A stretch of 50,970 nt of DNA from an uncultured Lachnospiraceae bacterium. Its GTDB lineage: Bacteria > Bacillota > Clostridia > Lachnospirales > Lachnospiraceae. The stretch is from assembly GCA_947626775.1 (NCBI GenBank), contig CANQTL010000004.1, positions 77,643 through 128,612 of the forward strand, written 5' to 3'. A program made the position numbers and the translations under genes. The notes beneath the pieces were generated by a model. That model was not told the origin of the DNA, ran no database searches, and saw only the letters and a list, made by a program, of their open reading frames with translations. Positions 18,338 to 26,206 of the stretch are shown here, in pieces (positions within the stretch are counted from its first letter, which is position 1; every line of letters starts with the position of its first letter).

Positions 18338-19201
18338 ATGGAGTTAAGAACAGCGGCATCGCCGCGTGATGTAAAAACTTATGACACCGAGAGACTCAGA
18401 GAGGAATTTCTGATCCAGAATCTGTTCGTGCCGGGCGAGATCAAGCTGGTGTACAGCCATATCGACCGCATTATTACCGGCGCGGCGGTTCCCACAGCGC
18501 CGATCAAGCTGACGGCGGGAGACGAGCTGCGCGCACAGTATTTCTGCGAGAGAAGAGAGCTGGGCCTGATCAACATTGGGGAGCCGGGCGTAGTCAGCGT
18601 GGACGGCAGGCGCTACGAGGTGGGTCACAAGGACGGCATGTACATCGGCCTGGGTTCCAGGGACATCGTGTTCGAGTCCAAGGACGCGTCCAAGCCCGCG
18701 AAATTTTACTTAAACAGCGCGCCCGCGCACAAGGCGTACCCCACCAAGCTGATCAAGCTGGAGGGCACGGCGGACAGCGACGACGTGGTCATCATCAAAG
18801 ATGAGAACAAGGTAGAGCTGGGCAGTCTGGAAGAGTCCAACCACAGAGTCATCAACAAATACATCCTGCCCGGTCAGGTGGAGAGCTGCCAGCTCGTGAT
18901 GGGAATGACGGCTTTGAAACCCGGCAGCGTGTGGAACACGATGCCCTGCCATACGCATGACCGCCGTATGGAAGTATATCTTTATTTCGAGATCCCGGAG
19001 GACGCTTTCGTCGTACACTATATGGGCGAGCCGACGCAGACGCGCCATATCATCATGCACAACGAGGAGGCCGTGATCTCCCCGAGCTGGTCGATCCATG
19101 CGGGCAGCGGCAGCAGGAACTATACCTTTATCTGGGGTATGGTCGGCGAGAACCAGGCGTTTGACGATATGGACGGCGTGAGAAATCAGGATCTGCGGTA
19201 A
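18338..19201 (+). CDS. kduI: 5-keto-4-deoxyuronate isomerase
   Basis: 287 residues, the usual length for KduI (~278). It converts 5-keto-4-deoxyuronate (from unsaturated galacturonate) to 2,5-diketo-3-deoxygluconate. Closely matching segments are YSHIDRIITG, RRELGLINIGEPG, FYLNSAPAHKAYPTK, WNTMPCHTHDRRMEVY (zinc ligands) and AVISPSWSIHAG. The ATG at 18338 matches the known N-terminus; the frame also has a GTG at 18329, but AAGGGGTG is positioned for the ATG. Confidence 0.96.
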   Translation: MELRTAASPRDVKTYDTERLREEFLIQNLFVPGEIKLVYSHIDRIITGAAVPTAPIKLTAGDELRAQYFCERRELGLINIGEPGVVSVDGRRYEVGHKDGMYIGLGSRDIVFESKDASKPAKFYLNSAPAHKAYPTKLIKLEGTADSDDVVIIKDENKVELGSLEESNHRVINKYILPGQVESCQLVMGMTALKPGSVWNTMPCHTHDRRMEVYLYFEIPEDAFVVHYMGEPTQTRHIIMHNEEAVISPSWSIHAGSGSRNYTFIWGMVGENQAFDDMDGVRNQDLR

Positions 19202-19212
19202 CAGACGGTGAG

Positions 19213-19234
19213 GCCGGCGGCCTGTGCCGCCGGC
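19213..19234 (+). other. GC-rich intercistronic hairpin between kduI and kduD
   Basis: GCCGGCGGC and GCCGCCGGC form a perfect 9-bp stem around CTGT. The four T's that follow come after a five-base gap, so it may be a partial terminator or an mRNA-stabilising or processing hairpin that lowers kduD relative to kduI. Confidence 0.6.
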
Positions 19235-19268
19235 AGACGTTTTCATAAAAACAATGGAGGATTTCAGA

Positions 19269-20072
19269 ATGAGCTTTACGAATAATTTTTCACTGGAAGG
19301 CAAGATCGCGCTGGTGACAGGCGCATCCTACGGCATCGGTTTTGCGATCGCCACGGCGTTTGCCGAGGCCGGTGCAACGATCGTATTCAACGACATCAAG
19401 CAGGAGCTGGTGGACAAGGGGCTGGCATCCTATAAGGAGAAAGGTATCGAGGCGCACGGCTATGTGTGCGACGTGACCAACGAGGAGGCGGTCAACGCCC
19501 TGGTTGCGCAGATCGAGAAGGAAGTAGGAGTGATCGATATTCTCGTCAACAACGCGGGCATCATCAAGCGTATCCCGATGCTCGAGATGACGGCGGCGGA
19601 GTTCAGACAGGTCATCGACGTGGACTTAAATGCGCCTTTCATCGTGTCCAAGGCGGTTATCCCCGGTATGATCAAGAAAGGGCATGGCAAGATCATCAAC
19701 ATCTGCTCCATGATGTCGGAGCTGGGCCGCGAGACGGTATCCGCGTATGCGGCGGCCAAGGGCGGCTTAAAGATGCTTACCAGAAATATCTGCTCCGAGT
19801 ACGGTCAGTACAATATCCAGTGCAACGGTATCGGGCCCGGTTACATCGAGACGCCGCAGACGGCGCCCCTCAGAGAGCGTCAGGCGGACGGCAGCAGACA
19901 TCCTTTCGATCAGTTCATCTGCGCGAAGACGCCTGCCAACAGATGGCTCAAGCCCGAAGAGCTGCAGGGACCCGCGGTGTTCCTGGCTTCCGACGCTTCC
20001 GACGCCGTCAACGGCCACATTCTGTATGTGGACGGCGGTATTCTGGCATACATTGGCAAACAGCCCGGCTAA
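19269..20072 (+). CDS. kduD: 2-keto-3-deoxygluconate 5-dehydrogenase (SDR family)
   Basis: 267 residues, classical short-chain dehydrogenase. It reduces 2,5-diketo-3-deoxygluconate to KDG with NAD(P)H, joining the unsaturated-uronate branch to KdgK. Motifs are TGASYGIG (cofactor), NNAG, and the catalytic Ser with YAAAK (S..Y..K). The ATG at 19269 has GGAGG eight bases upstream, so the longer frame from 19224 is not used. Homologues are sometimes named gluconate 5-dehydrogenase, but kduI directly upstream favours KduD. This is the last gene of the operon. Confidence 0.92.
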   Translation: MSFTNNFSLEGKIALVTGASYGIGFAIATAFAEAGATIVFNDIKQELVDKGLASYKEKGIEAHGYVCDVTNEEAVNALVAQIEKEVGVIDILVNNAGIIKRIPMLEMTAAEFRQVIDVDLNAPFIVSKAVIPGMIKKGHGKIINICSMMSELGRETVSAYAAAKGGLKMLTRNICSEYGQYNIQCNGIGPGYIETPQTAPLRERQADGSRHPFDQFICAKTPANRWLKPEELQGPAVFLASDASDAVNGHILYVDGGILAYIGKQPG

Positions 20073-20095
20073 AAGGAAAACTATATTGCCGCATG

Positions 20096-20129
20096 AAAAG
20101 ACCAACCGGACAACCGGCTGGTCTTTTTT
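20096..20129 (+). terminator. Intrinsic terminator of the uronate operon
   Basis: AAAAGACCAACCGG and CCGGCTGGTCTTTT pair around ACAA with one mismatch and end in six T's. It is followed by TACGCGGGC, a motif seen after other terminators in this window. Confidence 0.88.
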
Positions 20130-20196
20130 ACGCGGGCGGCTGCAAGGCGTGCTTTCCCTCATTTCAAAAAACAGGAAACAGACGTGCGACTTTTAC

Positions 20197-20225
20197 TTGA
20201 CATAACTCCCAATTCATTATAAAAT
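20197..20225 (+). promoter_or_regulatory. Sigma-A promoter of rny
   Basis: TTGACA (20197-20202, consensus), a 17-base spacer and TAAAAT (20220-20225). The start point near 20232 gives a leader of about 107 bases. Confidence 0.75.
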
Positions 20226-20249
20226 TGAACTGTTGTAATTTACTGGTTA

Positions 20250-20335
20250 TAGAATGTTGTTTTACGCTAATGCACATGGCTGTAACATTCTACAATAGAT
20301 CATGTACAATGAAAATTTAATAAGGAGGTGCTCCT
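20250..20335 (+). promoter_or_regulatory. Structured leader of rny
   Basis: Nine-base inverted repeats TAGAATGTT (20250-20258) and AACATTCTA (20284-20292) enclose a 25-base loop. Further on, the ribosome site itself is part of a small hairpin AGGAG-GTG-CTCCT (20323-20335). Together they could tune translation or provide an RNase target; autoregulation is a guess. Confidence 0.45.
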
Positions 20336-20338
20336 GTA

Positions 20339-21886
20339 ATGTGGCAAGTCGTGATAGCAGTAGTCATCACGCTGGTTATCGCCGTGCCGGTATCGGCAGC
20401 CGTCTCGATCAACTATCGCAAGAAGGTTGTTGAGAAGACGCTGGGCAACGCGGACGAGAAGGCCAGAGAGATTATTGATGAAGCTCTCAAGACTGCTGAG
20501 GCGAAGAAGCGCGAGTCACTCCTTGAGGTCAAGGAAGAGTCCATCCGCACGAAGAATGAACTCGACAAGGAGATCAAGGAACGCCGCGCGGAGGCGCAGC
20601 GCTATGAGAGGCGCGTACAGCAGAAAGAAGAGAACATCGATAAGAAAGCTGATGCGATCGAGAAAAAGGAAGCGAGCTTGATTCAGAGAGAGGAAACTCT
20701 GGCAAAGCAGCGCGAGGAAATTTCCAAGCTGAACGAGCAGAGATTACAGGAACTGGAACGAATCTCAGGTTTAACCTCCGAACAGGCAAAAGATTATCTG
20801 TTGAAAATTGTTGAAGATGAAGTGAAGCATGAAACTGCTGTCATGATCAAGGAGATGGAGAGCAGGGCCAAGGAAGAGGCGGATAAGAAAGCGAAGGAAT
20901 ATGTGGTTACGGCGATTCAGAAGTGTGCCGCGGATCATGTTTCCGAGACGACGATATCCGTCGTGCAGCTTCCCAACGATGAGATGAAGGGAAGGATCAT
21001 CGGCAGAGAGGGGCGGAATATCAGGACTCTCGAGACGCTGACCGGTGTTGATCTGATTATAGACGACACGCCGGAAGCGGTTATTCTGTCCGGTTTCGAC
21101 CCGATTCGCAGGGAAGTGGCGAGAATCGCGCTGGAGAAACTGATTGTGGACGGACGTATTCATCCGGCCAGGATCGAAGAGATGGTTGAGAAAGCGCAGC
21201 GCGAAGTGGAAGTCATGATCAAAGAGGAAGGTGAGGCCGCTACGCTGGAAGTCGGCGTGCATGGCATTCACCCCGAACTCGTGAGATTGCTCGGCAAGAT
21301 GAAATTCAGAACCAGCTATGGTCAGAACGCCTTGAAGCATTCCATTGAGGTCGCGCAGCTGTCAGGGCTGCTTGCCGCCGAGATGGGACTGGACGTCAGG
21401 ATGGCGAAGCGTGCGGGTCTGCTGCACGATATCGGCAAGGCGGTGGATCATGAAATGGAAGGTTCGCATATTCAGTTGGGCGTAGAACTTTGCAGAAAGT
21501 ACAAAGAATCCCCGACTGTTATCAATGCGGTGGAATCTCATCACGGCGACGTGGAGCCTCAGACGTTGATTGCGTGTCTTGTGCAGGCCGCAGATACGAT
21601 CTCCGCGGCGAGACCGGGTGCGAGAAGAGAGACATTAGAAACATACACAACAAGACTAAAACAACTGGAAGACATCACAAGCAGCTTCAAGGGTGTCGAC
21701 AAATCTTTTGCTATTCAGGCAGGTAGAGAGATTCGTGTAATGGTAGTTCCGGAACAGATCAGCGATTCGGACATGGTGCTGCTCGCCAGAAATATCTCGA
21801 AACAGATCGAGGCAGAGCTGGAATATCCCGGACAGATCAAGGTCAACGTGATCAGGGAGAGCCGTGTCACCGACTATGCGAAATAG
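20339..21886 (+). CDS. rny: Ribonuclease Y
   Basis: 515 residues, the family's usual length. It is a membrane-anchored endoribonuclease that starts mRNA decay. The N-terminal transmembrane helix (residues ~3-25) is followed by a long charged coiled coil (~30-200), a KH domain with [15 protein letters not shown] (~220) and an HD domain with the metal-binding [12 protein letters not shown] (~362). Its own promoter and terminator make it a single-gene unit. AAGGAGGTG precedes the ATG. Confidence 0.97.
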   Translation: MWQVVIAVVITLVIAVPVSAAVSINYRKKVVEKTLGNADEKAREIIDEALKTAEAKKRESLLEVKEESIRTKNELDKEIKERRAEAQRYERRVQQKEENIDKKADAIEKKEASLIQREETLAKQREEISKLNEQRLQELERISGLTSEQAKDYLLKIVEDEVKHETAVMIKEMESRAKEEADKKAKEYVVTAIQKCAADHVSETTISVVQLPNDEMKGRIIGREGRNIRTLETLTGVDLIIDDTPEAVILSGFDPIRREVARIALEKLIVDGRIHPARIEEMVEKAQREVEVMIKEEGEAATLEVGVHGIHPELVRLLGKMKFRTSYGQNALKHSIEVAQLSGLLAAEMGLDVRMAKRAGLLHDIGKAVDHEMEGSHIQLGVELCRKYKESPTVINAVESHHGDVEPQTLIACLVQAADTISAARPGARRETLETYTTRLKQLEDITSSFKGVDKSFAIQAGREIRVMVVPEQISDSDMVLLARNISKQIEAELEYPGQIKVNVIRESRVTDYAK

Positions 21887-21897
21887 TATTTGTGAAA

Positions 21898-21941
21898 AAA
21901 CGCAGCGCAGCCGTAAAAGGCAGGCGCTGCGTTTCGTTTTG
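21898..21941 (+). terminator. Intrinsic terminator of rny
   Basis: An 11-bp stem AAACGCAGCGC/GCGCTGCGTTT (21898-21908 with 21924-21934) is followed by CGTTTTG. Confidence 0.85.
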
Positions 21942-22010
21942 TCCGCGTTTTTAGACACAATCACCAGAAACGCCGTGGCTTTGCGGGGAAAAATTGTCCT
22001 ATCTGGATAC

Positions 22011-22039
22011 TTGTGAAATGTGCGGAAGTGTAGTAAAAT
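22011..22039 (+). promoter_or_regulatory. Promoter of the aminotransferase gene
   Basis: TTGTGA (22011-22016), a 17-base spacer and TAAAAT (22034-22039); start point near 22046. Confidence 0.6.
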
Positions 22040-22054
22040 GGGTAGCGGTGTATG

Positions 22055-22066
22055 ATTGTATACAAT
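22055..22066. promoter_or_regulatory. 12-bp perfect palindrome, probable operator
   Basis: ATTGTATACAAT lies about 10 bases downstream of the predicted start point, a usual place for a repressor site. The GTATAC core recalls GntR-family operators. No GntR gene is present in the window. Confidence 0.5.
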
Positions 22067-22122
22067 TATCCAATATGGAGATTACATAGACAGCACAAAA
22101 GCAGGACAACCGTGAAAGGAGC

Positions 22123-23427
22123 ATGGATGCAGAGATGAAACCGTACAGAGAGATGAGCAGAGAGGAGCTTCTGGCGCTGAAGGCAGAGCTTGACAGGCAG
22201 TTTGAGGACGCGAAGGGAAAAGGGCTGAAGCTGGATATGTCCAGGGGAAAGCCGGCTCCCGCGCAGCTCGATATGGGAATGGGTATTCTGGATGCGCTGA
22301 CCTCTGAGTCCGACATGAGGGATGAGACCGGTTTGGACACGAGAAACTACGGCGCGATGGACGGGATTCCGGAGGCCAAACATTTGATGGCGGATGTGAT
22401 GGGCGGCGTGTCGGCGGACAACGTGATCGTCTACGGCAACGCGAGTCTTTCGATTATGTACGATACGGTCTCCCGCGCCATGACCCACGGCGTGCTTGGT
22501 TCCACGCCCTGGTGCAGGCTCGAGAAGGTGAAGTTCCTGTGCCCCGCGCCGGGTTATGACAGACACTTCGCGATCACGCAGCACTTCGGCATTGAGATGA
22601 TCACGATCCCGATGACGCCCACCGGGCCGGACATGGATCTGGTGGAAAAATATGTCTCCGGGGACGAGGCTGTCAAGGGAATCTGGTGCGTGCCTAAGTA
22701 CTCAAACCCGCAGGGTTATACATACTCCGACGAGACGGTGAGGCGGTTTGCGGCGCTGAAGCCGGCGGCGAAGGATTTCAGAATTTATTGGGACAATGCC
22801 TATGCGGTGCATGATTTGTACGATGACAGGCAGGATGAGCTTCTGGACATATTAAGCGAGTGCGAGAAGGCTGGCAATCCTGATCTGGTATACGAGTTCG
22901 CCTCCACCTCCAAGGTTAGCTTCTCCGGCGCGGGCATCGCGGCTTTCGCGTCCTCCGCGGCGAATATCGAAGAGGCGAAGCGCTCCATGAAGATACAGAT
23001 TATCGGCTACGACAAGGTCAACCAGCTTCGCCATGCGCGGTACTTTAAGAATCTGGAAGGGCTGAAGGCGCATATGCGCAAACACGCCGCTCTGATTCGG
23101 CCGAAATTCGAGGCGACGCTGGCGGTTCTGGACAGAGAGCTGGGCGGACTTGGCATCGGAGAGTGGACCAGGCCCAACGGCGGCTATTTTATCTCTTTCG
23201 ACGCGATGGAGGGCTGTGCAAAAGCCATCGTGGCGAAGTGTAAGGAAGCGGGCGTCGTGCTGACGGGCGCGGGAGCCACCTTCCCCTACGGTCAGGATCC
23301 TAAGGACAGCAATATCCGCATCGCGCCGACCTATCCGACGGTGGAGGAGATGTCGGCGGCGGCCGATCTGTTCGTGCTGTGCGTGAAGCTGGTGAGCGCG
23401 GAGAAGCTGCTGGAAGAGCAGAGATAG
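22123..23427 (+). CDS. PLP-dependent aminotransferase (aspartate aminotransferase-like)
   Basis: 434 residues, fold-type I aminotransferase of the Asp_aminotransf (PF12897-like) subgroup. Visible features are DMSRGKPAPAQLDMG near the N-terminus, CVPKYSNPQGYTYSDE, YWDNAYAVHDL, and the PLP lysine in STSKVSFSGAGIAAF. It likely moves amino groups between an amino acid and 2-oxoglutarate; the substrate is not certain. The first ATG (22123) is only one base from GGAG, so the in-frame ATG at 22135 may be the real start. The NUDIX gene follows 97 bases later. Confidence 0.85.
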   Translation: MDAEMKPYREMSREELLALKAELDRQFEDAKGKGLKLDMSRGKPAPAQLDMGMGILDALTSESDMRDETGLDTRNYGAMDGIPEAKHLMADVMGGVSADNVIVYGNASLSIMYDTVSRAMTHGVLGSTPWCRLEKVKFLCPAPGYDRHFAITQHFGIEMITIPMTPTGPDMDLVEKYVSGDEAVKGIWCVPKYSNPQGYTYSDETVRRFAALKPAAKDFRIYWDNAYAVHDLYDDRQDELLDILSECEKAGNPDLVYEFASTSKVSFSGAGIAAFASSAANIEEAKRSMKIQIIGYDKVNQLRHARYFKNLEGLKAHMRKHAALIRPKFEATLAVLDRELGGLGIGEWTRPNGGYFISFDAMEGCAKAIVAKCKEAGVVLTGAGATFPYGQDPKDSNIRIAPTYPTVEEMSAAADLFVLCVKLVSAEKLLEEQR

Positions 23428-23524
23428 TGCGACAGCATACAGTGTATCGGGGTATGGCATGTGCGGCAGTGATGACGACACAAGGACAGATGACGAGTCA
23501 GAGAGGATATAAAGGGTATAGGTT

Positions 23525-24064
23525 ATGGAAAAATATGAACGTATCGGCAGAGAACTGATCCATAAGGGCGCGATCATAGATTACTATCAGGACACAATCA
23601 GAGTTCCCAACGGCAATATCGCCAAGTGGGACTATATCAGACACAAGGGTGCGGCGGCTGTGGTCGCCGTGCAGGACGACGGGAAGCTGCTGATGGTAAG
23701 GCAGTACAGAAATGCGCTGGACCGGGAGACTCTGGAGATCCCGGCAGGCGGGCTGAACGGGGCGGACGAGCCCACGGATATCGCCGCTGCGAGGGAGCTG
23801 GAAGAGGAGGCGGGCTACACTGCCGGCAGACTGGAAAAGCTCCTGTCGATCCGCACGACGGTGGCTTTCTGCGACGAGAAGATTGATATCTATGTGGCGA
23901 CGGAACTGAAGAGAAGTCATCAGCATCTGGACGAGGACGAGTATCTGGATGTGGAGAGCTATGACATCGAGGATCTGGTGAAGATGGTCTATGACTGCAA
24001 GATCCAGGACGGCAAGACGGTTGCGGCCATTATGGCCTATTACAATAAATACCGGGCGGGATAG
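23525..24064 (+). CDS. NUDIX hydrolase, ADP-ribose pyrophosphatase-like
   Basis: 179 residues. A complete Nudix box (GGLNGADEPTDIAAARELEEEAGY) spans residues ~78-101. The N-terminal beta-strands (VPNGNIAKWDYIRHKGAAAVVAV) fit the NudF/ADP-ribose pyrophosphatase subgroup, which splits ADP-ribose to AMP and ribose-5-phosphate. The order NUDIX, spoIIM, xerD recurs in Clostridia. A terminator follows. Confidence 0.88.
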   Translation: MEKYERIGRELIHKGAIIDYYQDTIRVPNGNIAKWDYIRHKGAAAVVAVQDDGKLLMVRQYRNALDRETLEIPAGGLNGADEPTDIAAARELEEEAGYTAGRLEKLLSIRTTVAFCDEKIDIYVATELKRSHQHLDEDEYLDVESYDIEDLVKMVYDCKIQDGKTVAAIMAYYNKYRAG

Positions 24065-24108
24065 AACTTTTCCCGCAGGAAGACATGCGAGTACAGACAG
24101 AAGACAAG

Positions 24109-24155
24109 GGAGCGCTCTGCAGAGCCGGAAAAACCGGCGGCAGGACGCTCTTTTT
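24109..24155 (+). terminator. Intrinsic terminator after the NUDIX gene
   Basis: GAGCG(CT)CTGC pairs with GCAG(GA)CGCTC around an inner GCCGG/CCGGC hairpin with an A-rich loop, followed by five T's. Confidence 0.8.
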
Positions 24156-24157
24156 AC

Positions 24158-24195
24158 GCGAGCAATGAGCCAAGCTGGCAAGCTTGCTTGCCAAT
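24158..24195. repeat. Structured intergenic repeat, copy A
   Basis: A 38-base block that matches 30 of 38 bases with copy B at 26167-26204. Stem TGGCAA (24176-24181) pairs with TTGCCA (24188-24193). In copy B the same stem reads TGACAG/CTGTCA, so both differing pairs are compensatory. The 17-mer TTTTACGCGAGCAATGA beginning at 24152 recurs exactly at 42665. Confidence 0.7.
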
Positions 24196-24248
24196 TTGGC
24201 GAATGCCGCGATAACGAGTGAAATGCACAGAGAGAGTGTTTCATCTCG

Positions 24249-24289
24249 TTGTACAATAGGAAATTCCTTCGTCATTTCCTATTGTACAA
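24249..24289. repeat. 16-bp perfect inverted repeat in the NUDIX-spoIIM gap
   Basis: TTGTACAATAGGAAAT (24249-24264) and its exact reverse complement (24274-24289) enclose a nine-base loop. It is preceded by a bulged stem (ACGAGTGAAA with TTTCATCTCGT, about 24215-24250) and followed by GCCC-TTC-GGGC. This 358-base gap otherwise holds no gene. There is no T-run directly after the long stem, so it is not a standard terminator. Confidence 0.75.
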
Positions 24290-24422
24290 AAAGCCCTTCG
24301 GGCCGAATCGCACTGCGGCCGGGAAACAGTCATGTCCCGCACGCCTGCGTCATATAATAGGACGACGAAACATGGGACAATACCGGTATGTCCAGCCGGC
24401 CCGGACCGCCGGAGAGGAGAGC

Positions 24423-25028
24423 ATGATGCGCCAGCCGTTATCCAGAAATTTTTACAATGTCATATATCTCTTTATGATCGGTCTTTTTCTCGGCGTGCTG
24501 TTAGTCAATCTGGGATATGACGCGTGGGTTGAAAACGGTTCTCTGCTTGACGCCGGCATGGTCCTGCGTTTGAAAAACAGCGCGCCGGACGGCGGACGCC
24601 TTTTTCCCTATATTGTCCGGCACAGGCTTGGCGGCGTCTGTATGCTCGGCCTGCTCTCGACGACGGTGATAGGGCTCCCTGCGGTGTGCGGCTATATATG
24701 CTACTGCGGGCTGGCTGCCGGGTGTCTGCTGTCGGTGGCGGTGATCCGCTATGGGATCCGCGGCCTGTTTTTGATGACGGCGGTAGTCTTTCCGCAGGGC
24801 TTTTTGCTGATTCCCGCATATATGGCGCTGTTTGTCTGGACGGTGGGATTCAACAGGATGCTGTACTCGCGCAGTCCCTACAGAGAACCGTATATGCGCT
24901 GCAGCAGACAGTTTTACATCAGGTACGGCCTGCAGATGGCAGGAGTTGTCGCAGTTGTCATAATGGGAGCCCTGTTGGAAAGTTATGTCAATCCTAAAAT
25001 GCTGCATTTTGTTCTGAAAATTTTTTAA
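24423..25028 (+). CDS. spoIIM: Stage II sporulation protein M
   Basis: 201 residues, mostly hydrophobic with about five membrane segments (first YLFMIGLFLGVLLVNL). SpoIIM belongs to the DMP peptidoglycan-hydrolase complex (with SpoIID and SpoIIP) needed for engulfment. The frame is open further upstream, but the ATG at 24423 (or 24426) has GGAGAGGAGAG before it, and the length then fits the family (~210). CATATAAT at 24351-24358 resembles a sigma-E -10 box, but no convincing -35 is seen. xerD follows, as in other Clostridia. Confidence 0.82.
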   Translation: MMRQPLSRNFYNVIYLFMIGLFLGVLLVNLGYDAWVENGSLLDAGMVLRLKNSAPDGGRLFPYIVRHRLGGVCMLGLLSTTVIGLPAVCGYICYCGLAAGCLLSVAVIRYGIRGLFLMTAVVFPQGFLLIPAYMALFVWTVGFNRMLYSRSPYREPYMRCSRQFYIRYGLQMAGVVAVVIMGALLESYVNPKMLHFVLKIF

Positions 25029-25145
25029 AAAATTTTTTCAGACGGTTTTGCCAACATATAGTAGACATAAAATATACTCCTGACGATATGTTGTGTTTTT
25101 CGAGAAAAGTGGCTGAAAAGCCCATAAAATCAACAAAAAATACAT

Positions 25146-25174
25146 TTGCTTTTCTCGGAAATTCTGATTATAAT
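25146..25174 (+). promoter_or_regulatory. Promoter of xerD
   Basis: TTGCTT (25146-25151), a 17-base spacer and a perfect TATAAT (25169-25174). Confidence 0.7.
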
Positions 25175-25236
25175 GATAGTCAGGCGATAAATTGATTTAC
25201 ATAAGAGGGGTCGCGCAGGGAAAGGTTTCCGTTTGC

Positions 25237-26121
25237 ATGGAAAAAGAGATCAACGCATTTATAACATATTTACATAATGTGAAGAATACATCCTCCAACA
25301 CGGAGATGTCCTACAAGCGCGATCTGGAGAAAGTGAAACATTTCATGGAATCCAGAGGAATTCAGGAGATGGCTGCCGTGTCAGGGCAGGACCTGAAGGA
25401 TTATGTGAAATATCTGGAAGACAATCATTTCGCCGCGGCGACGGTGTCGCGAAATATCGCGTCGCTGAAGGCGTTCTATCATTATCTGGTGCAGGAGGGT
25501 CTGGCCGAAAAGGATCTGTCCGATCTGCTCAAAGCGCCGAAGATCGAGAAGAAGATTCCGGAGATCATGTCTCCCGACGAAGTGGTCAGACTTCTGGAAC
25601 AGCCGGCGGGCAGCTCCCCTAAGGAGATACGGGACAAGGCGATGCTGGAACTGCTCTACGCCACGGGCATTCGGGTGACGGAGCTGATTACGCTGAAGCT
25701 CTCCGACGTCAATATGTCGATGAATTTTATCCTGTGCCGCGACCGCAGCAAAGAGAGAATTATCCCGTTTGGGGCGGCGGCGAAGAACGCGCTGACGAGA
25801 TATCTGGACGGAACGAGGGACGAGATGCTGGAGAACAAGGCGTCCGACGTACTCTTTGCGAATTGTTCCGGACAGCCGATGAGCAGACAGGGGTTTTGGA
25901 AGCTGATCAAGTACTACGCGAAGAAGGCGGATATCCAGGCGGATATCACGCCGCACACGCTCAGACACTCTTTCGCGGCGCATCTGGTAGAGAACGGCGC
26001 CGATCTCAGGAGCGTGCAGGAGATGCTGGGGCACTCCGATATCTCCACCACGCAGATCTATGCGAATATGAATCACAATCATATCCGTGAGGTGTATGCC
26101 AAGGCGCATCCCCGCGGGTGA
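25237..26121 (+). CDS. xerD: Site-specific tyrosine recombinase XerD-like
   Basis: 294 residues, the normal length of XerC/XerD. It resolves chromosome dimers at dif during division. An N-terminal SAM-like core-binding domain (1-90) precedes the catalytic domain with R146, K172, H240-x2-R243, H266 and the nucleophile Y275, all in standard motifs (ATGIRVTEL, HTLRHSFAAHL, LGHSDISTTQIY). The ribosome site before the ATG is weak; a TTG at 25192 would add 15 residues unlike the family. Neighbours are chromosomal, so it is housekeeping rather than an element integrase. Confidence 0.92.
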   Translation: MEKEINAFITYLHNVKNTSSNTEMSYKRDLEKVKHFMESRGIQEMAAVSGQDLKDYVKYLEDNHFAAATVSRNIASLKAFYHYLVQEGLAEKDLSDLLKAPKIEKKIPEIMSPDEVVRLLEQPAGSSPKEIRDKAMLELLYATGIRVTELITLKLSDVNMSMNFILCRDRSKERIIPFGAAAKNALTRYLDGTRDEMLENKASDVLFANCSGQPMSRQGFWKLIKYYAKKADIQADITPHTLRHSFAAHLVENGADLRSVQEMLGHSDISTTQIYANMNHNHIREVYAKAHPRG

Positions 26122-26166
26122 TCGGGGCGGTTCCCTGTAGAATGAACTTTCCGAGCCTGCTTATTC

Positions 26167-26204
26167 GCGGGCAATGAGCCAGGCTGACAGGCCTGGCTGT
26201 CAAT
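26167..26204. repeat. Structured intergenic repeat, copy B
   Basis: Second copy of the block at 24158. It can form TGACAG/CTGTCA (26185-26190 with 26197-26202) or the alternative AGCCAGG/CCTGGCT stem. It ends three bases before the stop of the DAHP synthase gene, between convergent genes, where it may serve as a terminator-like structure without a T-run. Confidence 0.7.
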
Positions 26205-26206
26205 GT

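Noticed and set aside
25237..26121. xerD as integrase of a mobile element
   Set aside because: Length and motifs fit the housekeeping recombinase, it sits beside spoIIM as in other Clostridia, and no attachment repeats were seen.
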